This document shows positions 10,401 through 21,300 of a DNA stretch of 64,000 nt, one piece after another. Below the pieces are notes generated by a model. That model was not told the DNA's origin. It was given only the letters and a program-made list of their open reading frames with translations, and did no database searches. Position 1 is the first letter of the stretch, and the number at the start of each line of letters is the position of its first letter. The stretch comes from Chimonanthus salicifolius. Taxonomy: Eukaryota > Streptophyta > Magnoliopsida > Laurales > Calycanthaceae. The stretch lies in NCBI GenBank assembly GCA_013350335.1, contig CM023542.1, positions 124,001-188,000 on the forward strand, read 5' to 3'. Made by a program: the position numbers and the translations under genes.

Positions 10401-13263
10401 TAAATGGGTAGCACAAGTTGAACCATGTGTCATACTGTGGGTTGCTTACCTGCAAGAGTTCACCTTTTCTCTGAAGCACTAAGCAGGAGAGTATCTGCGC
10501 TCTAAGGTTTTGGGATTTGACCCTTTTGTCGAGCTATACGCTAACGATGAAGATTTTGGGCCTATCTAAGCAGAGTTTTGAGTCCAGACAGAGAAGCAAC
10601 TATATGTTACATGATGGGTTTCGATTTTGGGGAAATAGATTCTGTATTCAAGAAAGATCTTTTACCTGAATAAGACCCTAAATCTGATTGAAGGGCAGTT
10701 ATACGTGCCATGCATGAATAGACATGTTGCTCATTATGTTGAGTAATGTCATGAATGACTGACAGCTAAAGGACATACACAAACACTGGATTATACGATG
10801 GCTGGATGTTAGCATGGATTTTGTCTTGAGGTTGCCACGAACACAACGAGGTAATGACTCCATTGTTGTGGGTTTAGGTTGCTTTTCAAAAGTTGCACAT
10901 TTCATTCCTTGCAGGAAACCTATGATGCTTCCATTGTTGCTCATTTTGTACTTCCATTTACTAACTGCATGGGTTCCCTTATAGTATCATATCTGATCGT
11001 GATAACAAGTTTGTCAGTCACTTTTGGCACACTATTTAGAAGATGTTGGGCACCAAGTTGTGTTTCAGTCACGGTTTAGAAACTCAAAAACTTGACTCAT
11101 TTCTCACCAAGTTGAGTCAACTTTAAGAGGGCGAGTCTTTACCAAGTCAATAAGTCAAGACTTAGTCAAACCTACTAAAATAATATTATTTTATATATTT
11201 TATATATCTATACGTTTGTAAAAAATATATAGAAAAACATAAAAAAACACAAAAAAACTAAATAAAAAGGCAAATGCACATTTAAACATTGAATGCATTG
11301 TTTTTTTTTTAATGACAAAAAAAACCAAGACCCCCACCTCTCCCCGAGTACGAGGGAATTGGGTAAAACTCCGGATGCATAGAGCCCTCCACCCCCGCAA
11401 CATTGAATACATTGTTATAATAATATAATCATAATTTATATAGAAAATGCATATTTTGTCCTATTTTAGAACCAAAAAATTTGGCCAATTTTGTATTTTG
11501 CCCGAAATTTGAGAGAGAGGGGAGAAATATACTTGGTTACTTACAAAGGAGAAGAAGCTGTCAGAAATCAGAATCCCTCTCTCTTTTTCTGCAAAAAATT
11601 TGAAGCTCATTTCCTTGCATAGAAATAGGACATGGAGCAAGAAGGAAGAAAGGGAGAAAAAAAAAAAACTTAAAAGGAGGAAGAAGCAAGAAGGAAGAAG
11701 AAGAAGAAAAATTGCGATTGTTGCTTTTCTTTCTTTCTTTATGAAAGTAGAGATTGATTAATGTAAGAGGAGGCAGAAGAAGAAATGGAGAAACAAACGG
11801 ACTAAAGAAAAATAGCTACAACTTCACCGCTGCCACTGAACTCTGATCTCTTCTTGTTTTTTCCTTTCTATGGAATAGAGGATTTAGGGCAACGATTGTA
11901 ACAGGAAGAGCAGCTTTAATTTTAGATCGACTTTTCCCCCACTTTGTATGAATGTACCAGTGTGTCCTTTTAACAAAGACTCGACCAAATCGAGTCTAGT
12001 GACTCTAGCTCATTCAGGTTTTTAGCTTGACTTGGTAGACTCACCAAATCATACCAAAAACTCTTGTGTAGCTCGAGTCTTCACTCGAGTTATTGGAAAC
12101 TCATGCAACTCAAGTTGACTCATCCAAGTCGACGAAGTCAAAACTGATTTTTTTAACTAAAATGGTTTCAGTAGGGCATACCACCCTCAGACGGACTGTC
12201 AAACTGAGGTTGTAAACAAGAGCTTGAAAAATATCCTACGGGCTATCATACAAGATCGACCTGACCAATGGGATGTGGTACTACCTCATGTCAAAATTGC
12301 ATACAATTGGGTGAAGAATCGAACTACTCAAAGATTCTTTTGAGATCGTTTATGGCATGAACCCTACCAATGTGGTGGACTTGATTCCTGTACCCATTTG
12401 ACTTAGGCCAAGAGGGTCGAAGATCCCAAACAATCCCCAGATACCCACTTAATCTCAATTAAAAACAGTTTACACCCAAAGTGCACCCTTAAGCAACAAT
12501 GTAAATATAGTGTTAACAAGCACTTATCATTCAGTACGCCATCCTTCATTGTTGCAGACAATCCATTTGTTACGGCTTTTATTCAGTTTCTCTCATGTTT
12601 TTAGATCTGTACCCAGCTAACTTGCTAGTTCTTTGAACTGATGACTTCGCCTAAAGGAACATATGACAGTTTTTCAGCACCATTGCTATGACTATGAAGG
12701 TTGCAAGTACAAGGCATATTGGTGGCTGATAGTCCATTAAATTTTTTGTCAAATCCAATTATAATGCCCAACTTTGATAGATGGGATAAATGACTTTGAC
12801 GATCGTGGTAGGGCTAGTGATGATGGCCTCTTTTTAGTAGTTATGAACTAATGATTACATGAAAAGTGTCATATGATGAAAATGCAGCCTTAAAGCCTGA
12901 ATAAAGTGTAAATATCTGTCATCAATCTTAATACTCTCTTCTTCTTTTTCTCACATTTTGTAGGCACAGCTCTTGGCTCAAGATGATGAAAGTGCAATTG
13001 GAGCAGTGGAGGGGAATCGAAGCAATGAGTTCCGTGACAATACCAATATCAATGGTGACAATCCAATTGTAGCTGATGATGAGATGAGAAAGATGCTGGC
13101 AGACATCTTCATTGACAACGCTAGAATGAGGAAACACGTGAACTCCATAATCCGATGTGCACTGAAAACATCCATTCAACCTGAGGAAGAAGGAGAGGAA
13201 ACACCTTCCAGAGAGGAAGCTCCTTCCAGAAAAACTGTACTAAATAAGTTCTTAGAAAGATGA
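7217..13263 (+). CDS. PX-domain endosomal Rab effector (EREX/EREL type), C-terminal exons
   Basis: Two exons encode the C-terminal 172 residues: 7217-7435 (acceptor TTCAG, donor GAG|GTATCT) and 12964-13263 (acceptor TTTTGTAG, stop TGA at 13261-13263). Both junctions are phase 0. The product joins '..[10 protein letters not shown]' to 'AQLLAQDD..', a continuous coiled-coil/heptad stretch. The first exon reads '[16 protein letters not shown]' and '[16 protein letters not shown]', and the last carries '[20 protein letters not shown]' just before the end. From memory these match the tail of plant PX-domain proteins of the EREX/EREL group, which bind endosomal phosphoinositides and RAB5 GTPases in vacuolar trafficking. 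The PX domain itself would be encoded left of the window and is not visible. The intervening intron is 5528 bp and transposon-filled. The family assignment rests on recognition of the C-terminal motifs only. Confidence 0.72.
7586..8170. mobile_element. 585-bp MITE-like element with 8-bp target duplication
   Basis: The termini are CTAAGAGGTACC and, on the complementary strand, CTATGAAGCACA (imperfect inverted repeat). TATATATG occurs directly on both sides (7578-7585 and 8171-8178). The flank is a (TA)n run, so the duplication is weaker evidence than usual. The interior has TATCCGTGTC-type repeated words in both orientations. It lies in the PX-gene intron and has no coding capacity. Confidence 0.5.
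8797..9288 (-). other. Unrecognised 163-codon open frame in the intron
   Basis: This is the longest open frame in the intron outside known repeats. The peptide is hydrophobic in its first third, then ends with an acidic, leucine-rich part. I recognise no family. It runs opposite to both the host gene and the adjacent gypsy pol relic, and it contains a 50-bp internal duplication (9049-9145), both of which argue against a real gene. Confidence 0.15.
9049..9145. repeat. About 48-bp tandem duplication
   Basis: Two adjacent copies contain 'aacttgtca', then 'catcttgggcc', 'atggtaatttg' and 'cagg', with a few differences. It is non-coding as far as can be seen. Confidence 0.6.
11070..12164. mobile_element. 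1.1 kb insertion with 8-bp duplication inside gypsy integrase
   Basis: The integrase reading frame stops at '..KLCFS' and resumes at 'RAYHPQTD'. The junctions show an identical 8-bp duplication GTTTCAGT at 11062-11069 and 12165-12172; removing the 1095-bp insert and one copy restores the frame. An 8-bp duplication points to a hAT-like or Mutator-like DNA transposon, but the termini (CACGG.. and ..AAATG) are not convincing inverted repeats. Subterminal DNA on both sides is rich in GACTC/GAGTC words, as at 11080-11160 and 12000-12130. The interior has purine-rich tracts and a SINE. Confidence 0.7.
11301..11398 (-). mobile_element. Short SINE, minus orientation
   Basis: A 98-bp insert begins with a T10 run (poly(A) tail on the minus strand). 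It is flanked by near-identical 16-bp direct repeats AACATTGAATGCATTG (11285-11300) and AACATTGAATACATTG (11399-11414), a typical target-primed retroposon signature. The body is short, so it may be 5'-truncated. It lies inside the 1.1 kb insertion. Confidence 0.65.
12964..13263 (+). CDS. PX-gene terminal exon
   Basis: 99 codons plus TGA, after a T-rich tract and TTTTGTAG. It ends in a glutamate-rich tail and 'NKFLER'. A candidate poly(A) signal AATAAA follows near 13707. Confidence 0.75.
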   Translation, partial: AQLLAQDDESAIGAVEGNRSNEFRDNTNINGDNPIVADDEMRKMLADIFIDNARMRKHVNSIIRCALKTSIQPEEEGEETPSREEAPSRKTVLNKFLER

Positions 13264-14766
13264 AATGGGGTATTGTCTGTTGTAAATTCCCATATTGTAA
13301 GAATAAGTTTTGAGCGCCTCCATAGAAACAGTCATTCAGTGGCTGTCTTTTTTCAGCATTGGGGTAGTCTTGTTTATCAAAAAGTAACGACAGAAACAAA
13401 GAGAAGATCAATGTTTTGAACAGTGTCTTCACGTTGAGGAATTTATCAAGAGCAGTGATCAAATGTTCAAATGATTTTATTAAAAAGGCACCCATTACAT
13501 GGCGGACTATTGAGTTTAAACACTTGCAGTTGACTGAAAATGGCATTGATGGCCCTTAGCATATAAAGTCTCTTGTGGACAACCCCTTTTCATCTTCTTG
13601 GCCTTTGTTTGATTTCAAAAATAATGAGAATCAGAAGAATTAGACTCGCCGAAGGCTTAGCCGACGTTCATTTAGAGTACCTCACGCCATTCTTTTTATT
13701 CTTGAAATAAAGCAGGCCAATGTTTTGTTTTGAGGGAACATTTTCTTAGTGGGTCTCAAGGTTAATCCACTAGTTTTTTTTTTTTCCTTCCACTACTCTT
13801 TGAGTGTTGGATAACACATTGTAAACCTAGGCGGGTGGGTCCGGTGAGAGTTTAATTGGCTCTCTTTTTATCTACTTGATGACTCAAATCTATTTTTTGT
13901 CTACTAACTTAACTTGAGTTATAATCAACCCATATTATTAAGTATCCAATTGAGTTTGTAGATAGTGTTTATTGTGTTGACCTATTTCAAGTAAAGAGGC
14001 ATCTAAAAATAATTCTCCATCTATATAAGTACTCTAAAAAGTCAAGCCTAAAAAAGTCATCAACAAATGTATAGTAAAGTAGGTACATGTGTATTTAGTT
14101 TGGGTAATTCACGCAGATCAAGTTACGTGAAGTTTGACTCTAGTTTGGCTTTTATTAAGGGTTAGGCTTTTTAAGTTTGGATGAAATCGATTAGTGAAAT
14201 CCATTAGCTTCTCTATATTTTAAGCCTGGTCAGTTGGGTTTAGTTGTCCTTAATCAAAGTTGCACTCACAATAGGGGTGATTATGTAATGCCCTAAGAAG
14301 AGGATGTAGAAAGTTATAAAAAAAAAAATCTCAATTCTTAAAACAATGATTAAAGTTTTAAAACTCATTTAGTAGTTGTTTAGCAATATTGTCATGTTAT
14401 TAATATACAAATATAATATTTTGTCAATATACCTTTAATCATAAAAAATCAATCATTAAAAAAATCTTTTATTATAAATATTATTTATTTTACTTATAAA
14501 CATTTTATTCACGTCTAACTTGATTTATATTGAGTTGTTATTTTTATATTTTATTATTTTTTTAAAATAAACTTCAACACTTAACTGAAGAAAAATAATA
14601 AAATATTAAAATAAAAATTTAATAAAAATCAAGTTAGATATCAATTTACTATATATTTTTGCTAACACCTAATATTTTTTATTAAGTTTTTCTTTTTTTA
14701 ACTTGATTTTTATTTAAATTTTAATAATGTTAGTGAAATGATTTTAAATAAAAACTAAACTTTCCA
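13264..14766. other. PX-gene 3' UTR and AT-rich spacer
   Basis: Probable 3' UTR to about 13720 (AATAAA near 13707). The rest is AT-rich spacer. Around 14610-14730 there are AT-rich inverted words (aaaaatcaagttaga and aacttgatttttattta), perhaps a decayed MITE. No gene is seen. Confidence 0.4.
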
Positions 14767-14796
14767 TATAAAAGGCCTTCTGAGTCAAAACCCTAA
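14767..14796 (+). promoter_or_regulatory. TATA box and telo-box of the 15090 gene
   Basis: TATAAAAGG at 14767-14775 is followed at 14788-14796 by AAACCCTAA, a telo-box (AAACCCTA) typical near the start sites of plant growth-related, ribosomal and plastid protein genes. Transcription would start near 14800, giving a 5' leader of about 290 bases with a CT/GA-rich end (15030-15085). Confidence 0.5.
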
Positions 14797-15089
14797 TCCT
14801 CAAACTTTCGATAGATATTATATCTCATTACCGCCGCCCATCCCATACATTTTCTGAATTTTTTTATTTTTTAATTTTCTTTCTTCTTATGCTTTTTTTT
14901 AACAGAACCAGACCGTGAAGAAGACGGTTGAGTTCGACCGTATATCGGTTCGGTTAATACGGTTCAATCTCCTTGGAAGATAGACTATCGAGTCCTCCAG
15001 ACCGCTGAGGGGAAGATTTTAAAGAAAAAGCGAGAGAGTGAGGGACACACGAGGAGATTGAGATTGAGAGAGCGAGTTTGTGAGAGAGA

Positions 15090-15362
15090 ATGAGATGTGC
15101 AGTATTCTGTTTGGAAATGTTCGCATCACCAGCAGGGATGGTGATGGGTAAATGTTGTCGTCCTTGGCCTTACGATGCCGGCATAACGGTGGCAAAGGTA
15201 GGTGTTGGCAGAAAAGACAGCTGGTATGCAACTAGAAGGAGAAGGAGCGATTTCCACTTTCTTGCTAGAGCGTTGAACCCTTCTCCACCGCCACCACAAC
15301 ATCAACAACAAAAACAAGATGAAGATAATGCCAACACCAACACCAACGCTTTCTCCTCTCCG
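15090..15362 (+). CDS. Exon 1 of the proposed plastid membrane protein
   Basis: 91 codons. ATG at 15090 is the first in frame after the leader; a second ATG lies at 15117. If unspliced, the frame would run on to 15464 with lower-complexity sequence. Confidence 0.5.
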
Positions 15363-18300
15363 GTCAGTGCCTCTTCATCCACTTTACATCCGTTCGGTGG
15401 CCACGCTTTGGATTGTGGGACCCATCTCATGGACTGTGTTGAAACTATTGCTATCTATCTATGACAAATCCATGGGATGCAAATGTAACACAAGCCACTT
15501 CCCAAGAGAACCTATAGTTCGTTAGCTGGCTCAAGTTTAATACGATCGACTCATTTAATTTGAAAGATGGATTCAGCCGTTTCAACCCTGTTCGATAAGA
15601 AATCAATTTCTAGAAGAGTACATTTTGAATTAATACATTGACCCATTCATTGAATACATTTACCTAATTCAAACTTATTCTTTACTAAAGATAGCACTAT
15701 CAGATGACAAAATAAGAGAAACTTGGCTAAAGTGGTTTGGGCATGTAAATAGAATACTAGAAACGACCCCAATGTGTAGAGCTGAAAGATAACAAAACGC
15801 AGGTCCAAGGAGGAGCGGTAAGCCATTAAAAACATGGAGGAAAAAAATTAAGATAGACATGTGAATAGATAGTGGAGTGACTGACTTTATGGTCTATGAT
15901 AGGTAGTATATTTGAAAAGCGAACCTGAAGCATCTGAAGTCTAGCCGTTACATAGAAGCTTAAGAGGGACTAAGCCTACTTGGTGAGTCAGACCATAGAA
16001 AAGGCCGATGAGCCTAGATCAATGCCGAGGTTCATTGAGAAAATCTAAGCATAAATCATTTGTGGTTGCAAGGATGTTACGTTGGTAACTTGTCATTATT
16101 GCTTAGCAAGTCTAGAGGTCTAGATGTAGTAGACTTTTGATACTCGTAGTCTAGTCATAGTATCACACTTGTAGTCTAGTTGTACAAGGGTAGGAGACTA
16201 GGTCTTGTAGGGATCTAGGAAAGAAAAAGTTGTGGGAATTTCATCTTCCTTTCAAATAGAGCAATCTCTCCACCCTTGGAAGGCATGTACTTAGTTGTTG
16301 TTGTTTTTCTTTATGCAACAAAGGCACTTTGTGTTGGGAGAGGTTTTCATTAGCACTCGGTCATTCCACAAGAGTTGGCATTCCATGTTTTTTTTCCTGT
16401 TCATCTTAATTCATCAGCTTGTCGCATTGATTATCATGGTGTGCATGCTCTCTAATTAGGCCATTGGATGAAGCTGGGATTGTTTTAATGGTTGTTCCTT
16501 TTACATAATTATTTTGCTCACTTCAATTTGATATCAGAGCTAGGTTTTCTTTGTGTTAAAAAAAGGAAAAAGAAAATTGTCCTTTGAGTGGATCTTGTTG
16601 TTGTCACGATGCCTCCAAAGAGTGCAACCTTGGATGAACACCTATCCCTGGTCACCAAAGTTGTTGGCTCGACTCGAACAAATCGTTTTTGCCAACAAGT
16701 CAAATACAATCTTGGCATGGCTTGATGCAATGGTGCAACGAATGAAGCAATTTGATTTATAGGCTCACAATATGCAACGTGTGGATGCACTAGCGTAGAG
16801 GATGGATCAGATGGCCCAAGTGGTGACTTGTCCAAAGCAACGGATGGAAATCCATGGGCTAGGCAAGACACCCGACATTGGTCTTGGGGGAGAATTTAAC
16901 CCATGGTGAAGTACCTAATGCAAGTGCATTCCAAGATCAGGCGACTCTAGTAGACAACATCAACTTGCGACTCGTAGAATTACCAAAATTCAACAAAGAT
17001 CACAATACATATATCAAGGTTCATAGTCCCAAGTTTCATCTACCAAGATTAAACTCCTGATTGAAAATTGCATGGTACATGATACCACCTGTAATTTTCT
17101 GGACATTGTAGAAGGAAAGAAATGCTAGAATCTTTGAGGAGAAGTCATTAGATGAGAATGAGCTTTTCCAGGTCGCTAAATGGAGACTTTGCATTGGGCC
17201 ACTATCTAACACCAAGTTTAAGGGCCTTAAAATAAATGAACTTTTCTTGTCTTGGGAATGATGCATGAGTGGATATCGGAGGAAAACGAGATTCGAGGAT
17301 AGATGGGTGCCAATAGAACAAGGCGTCATGAAATTTAACGTAGATGGAGCGGCTAGGGGAAAACCGGGGCCAACCAGGATAGGTGGTGTGCTTAAGAACC
17401 ATAGGGGCGAAACATCAATCATGTTCAACGAGTCAGTGGGAGTCATGGATTCAAACGAGGCAGAAATCCTTAGTATTAGGAGATCTCTAGCCATCTGAAA
17501 AGTTCATGGGCAAGGTAAACTGGTTATTGAAGGGGATTCGCGTCACGACCCGAACCCGGGACTCGTGACTATGGCAATTTTTTTTTTGAAAGTAGTAAAT
17601 CATGCCAACATGATAATTCTAAGTCCAAGAGTTCACATGTCTTTATTATGTTTCATGCACTACATCTCCACGTAGCTGATCTTACAAAATACAAAATACA
17701 AGATACAAATGAAACTAGAAAGAGGTCTTCTAAAGTGGTCCTCCGCCTCTAATGCATCTCCTGCATCTGTGAGGGGTTAGTATACGACAAGCAATAGGAG
17801 TAAAAGTAAGGCAGGTGTCTACACATATATATAGATCAATAGTATACCCATGGACTCTTAATCTCTACTACGTCCTCATGAAGTCAGCTAGGAGAGGGGG
17901 TGGGGGGGGAGGGTAATCCACATAGAGGGCACCCAGGATATAATCTGCCTCTAAGTGCCCCTTTTTTATTTCCTTCTACCACACAGAGGTGCCCATTTTT
18001 ATTTACCACAGAGAGGCACTCAATTCCCATTTTAGACCACGTAGAGGTACTCGTCCTCATATAAACTACACAGAGGTACCCTTGAAGGGACAAATGAGGT
18101 CCCTCCTCCCAAGCTCCCCAACCTCATGAGCCCAATTATTAGGAATTCAATGCAATCCCATGACCTCTAACCTCCCTACATGAGTTTCTCAACAGTCATG
18201 CATGCACACCACCAATTATTTCACATCCACCATTTAACAAACATAATTGAATTCACACTACTCAATCCATTATCCAACACACAACATTAGACATTTAATC

Positions 18301-21300
18301 ACATAGCATAGTACACAACTTCATCATCAAGTAAACATGTAACACAACTTCAAGTTCACAAACATGGATGGAAACCCTCACCTAATGATGTCTCGGGGGT
18401 TTCATGTCTCCTCCACGCGGAGGGATGTCCACTTCAGTGGCGCTGAGAGCTGCTCCACACAAGAATTTCACAATAATCATTCACACATAAACACCAAGAA
18501 GTCAAAACACATGTACAATTACAAAGCTCTAACCCCCAAAAGGACAATCTAAGCAAATAGGGGAAATTTCCTCTCAATTTCCCAATCCCACTCCCAAACT
18601 CACTCCTCATACGCATCTACCCCCTTCTCTGGTCAATTCCCCCAATTTAATCACACTAATGAGTCATCCAACTCAAAAAGGAAGGCTCAATCCCCAACAT
18701 TCCCAGCCCTAGATCGAAATCCCCCAATCTACCTCCATGCTCCCCTTCTCTTACCCAAGGTTTGAAGCTATACTCCATATCTACTTCACCCTACCCCTTA
18801 ATCATACTCAAATGAAAGGGAAGTGAAGAGAAAAACAATCCTTCTTACCTTTGAGGGGAGAAAACGCAGGAAGGAGGGCTTAGGAGGGAAGTTTGATCCG
18901 ATCGAAACTGCATGCACAAAGGAGTTTGGGGCTTTGGAAGGGTGGGAAACCTGATTCCAGCTGCTAGAGGGGTTTACCATGGAGGGGGGAACGGAAAAGA
19001 GGGAGTTAGAAATGAAATTTAGTTTGAGTTGGGTTTAAATACCCAACTTAAGTCCCACGCGTTGGTTGGATTGACAACTCCCAGAACTCCCTCTTTGCTG
19101 CTCTCAGTCAGTCACGCCAACGTACAACATCTGTGCGACCAATAGGCACCCTGAAATTTACTCAATTCTCAGTCCTTCATCGGTTGATCCGGCATATTGG
19201 ATCGGTCGGTCCGACGAAAAACTACTTTTTTGTTGGTCGCACTGACGTCCACCATTGGTCGCACCGACAGCCCCCAGGTTTTTCATTCTTCATTCTTTTT
19301 CCCACACTCTATCTCATTTTCTCTCAACTACAGTTTTGGGGTCATTACAATTCGAATAATGCTTTCAAATGGGCAAAAGGATTGAGGCGTCCCCCTTGGA
19401 AAATGATTAGTACAGTAAGGGAGGTAAGAGAATTGGCTGCAGGGATGGAGGTATCTTTTGTCCAGGTTGGACGCACAACTAATGGAATGGCAGACTACTT
19501 TGCCAAATTGGGAGTTGACAACCATTTCTCGGACGTCTTCTTATGATATTTACTGTTGTTATTGTTGTACCATTGTATTGTTTTTTGTTTTTCTATTTCT
19601 CGTTGTTTTTTTGGCTTTTGTGGTCTAAAACTTTTAGACCCTTTTCTTTGTATTTGTTCCTCTTTTCTTTTAATGAATTTTCAAGGTTACTGCTAAATGA
19701 AATTCCTAAGTTTCATGGAAAATTCCACCTAAATGGCTAAATGATTTCCTAAATTAGAGCAAGGATGAGAAATTTTTTTACTTGAAAGAGGTGGTTGAAG
19801 TGAAGAAAGTAGAAGTCGTAGTCGCTGGACTATCCAGGCTTGCATCGTGTCGGGGAATGATATTCAATCTGATCAGTTTTGACGAGGCAAGGACAAAATC
19901 CAATCTTGGGACAAAATGAAACAAAAATTAAAGCAAAAGTTTCTTCCATTAAACAACTCCCATGGTAAATATCAACATCATCAGAATTTAAGGTGAGGGA
20001 CAAGTTCAGTGACTAACTAAACTAAAGAGTTCCATGATTTGACTACATGCTGCCATTCATGAAGTAGAAAATCAAAGGCTATATCATTATGTCAATGGTC
20101 CAGGATTTCAAATTCAAAATGAACTCAAGTTTTAGGAAGCTAGAACGTTCGAAGATGTATATTTCTTAGCATTGCAAACTTAGGAAATTTTGAAATCCAG
20201 TCGAGTTAGGAGAATTGGAGTTATCTGTGAGTCAGGTTATACTTCTAACCGATACCGACTACTTGGTGGTGGTTTTGGTGGATGTGGAGCACTAGGTCCT
20301 TGACCTCCCTTTGTCTCGAATCCTAACCAAGAGGGAGGAGCACACGCTAGAGGTAATGATGGCATTGGTTGAGCAATAGATGAACCACCAACTTGTTTTA
20401 ACTATTGAAAACCATGTCATTTCGCATTTCAATGACCCATACGGCCTCCATCCATGAAAGTTAACACTGCTGAAAAAGTGACCAATGATGGCCATGAAAG
20501 GGATGTGGATCCTACTGAAGATGTTGCTGATGCCATAGGTGCTAATGAAAATATTGAGACTGATGAGTTTGAAGGTGTTGATGAGTATGGCGATGAATTC
20601 CCTTAGACTTTATTTTGAATCAGACCATGGTTGTTGATCCACTTAAAAAAAATGGGGTGTTTAAAGCAAAAGATGATGCTCAATGGCGACAAAATGATTT
20701 TTTTTTTGTACTTATTGCACAGAGGAAGGACATATTTGCACAATTGATTGTGATGGCAGCAAGAATATTGTATCAAAGTCCGTGGTGGATGCTTTGCGTA
20801 TTAAGGTACAAAAACATCCACTACTTTGCAACATCCAATGGTTTAAGAAAGGTGATGAAGTACCTATTACTTCAAGGTTCTTAGTCAATTTAAAATTGGA
20901 AGCATTACAAGTGTGTTGTTGGTGTGATGTGGAACCAATGGATGCTTGTCATACATTACTTGGTAGACCATGGATTATGATAGGGATGTGGTACATTAAG
21001 ACTGACCAAACACTTATGCTTTTCTCAAAGATGGTGTTCACTTTGACTCTTCCCGGGCTTACCTTGATACATGGGGCTTGCAGGTGGTTTGATGTATTTG
21101 TGGGGTTAGTTTCACTTTCATTGATACCCCCACAATAATAATAATAAAAGAAATGGTGTTCACATCGAATTACATCCTCGGCGAGTTTTACCTGCTATTA
21201 CATTGGGTTCCAAGTTGGCCTCCTCTCCCTTTGATACACCGTGTGCTACAAAAGAAGTCCCAAAATCCCTCAATGCCCATAAGTTTGAGAGTGAGAGTTG

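Larger units (their letters stand above)
9290..12415 (+). mobile_element. Decayed Ty3/gypsy pol (RT, RNase H, integrase)
   Basis: The plus-strand translation, across many stops and frameshifts, gives recognisable chromovirus-like pol in order. It starts with 'KGYIRES' and a 'PKKDGS'-like motif, then '[12 protein letters not shown]'/'[10 protein letters not shown]' of the RT and a '[11 protein letters not shown]' / 'DCLK' RT-connection segment. RNase H follows (about 10140-10260). Next are integrase remnants (DVSMDF.., '[12 protein letters not shown]', '[10 protein letters not shown]') and, after an interruption at 11070-12164, '[20 protein letters not shown]', '[18 protein letters not shown]' and a 'GMNPTN' block. 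Both LTRs and gag are absent. It sits in sense orientation inside the PX-gene intron and is an old, dead copy. Confidence 0.8.

Noticed and set aside
12928..13546. Minus-strand frames over the PX terminal exon
   Set aside because: Shadows of the coding exon on the opposite strand.
20615..21138. Independent genes in the 20.6-21.1 kb frames
   Set aside because: They are frameshifted pieces of a gypsy protease region (GRPW motif).
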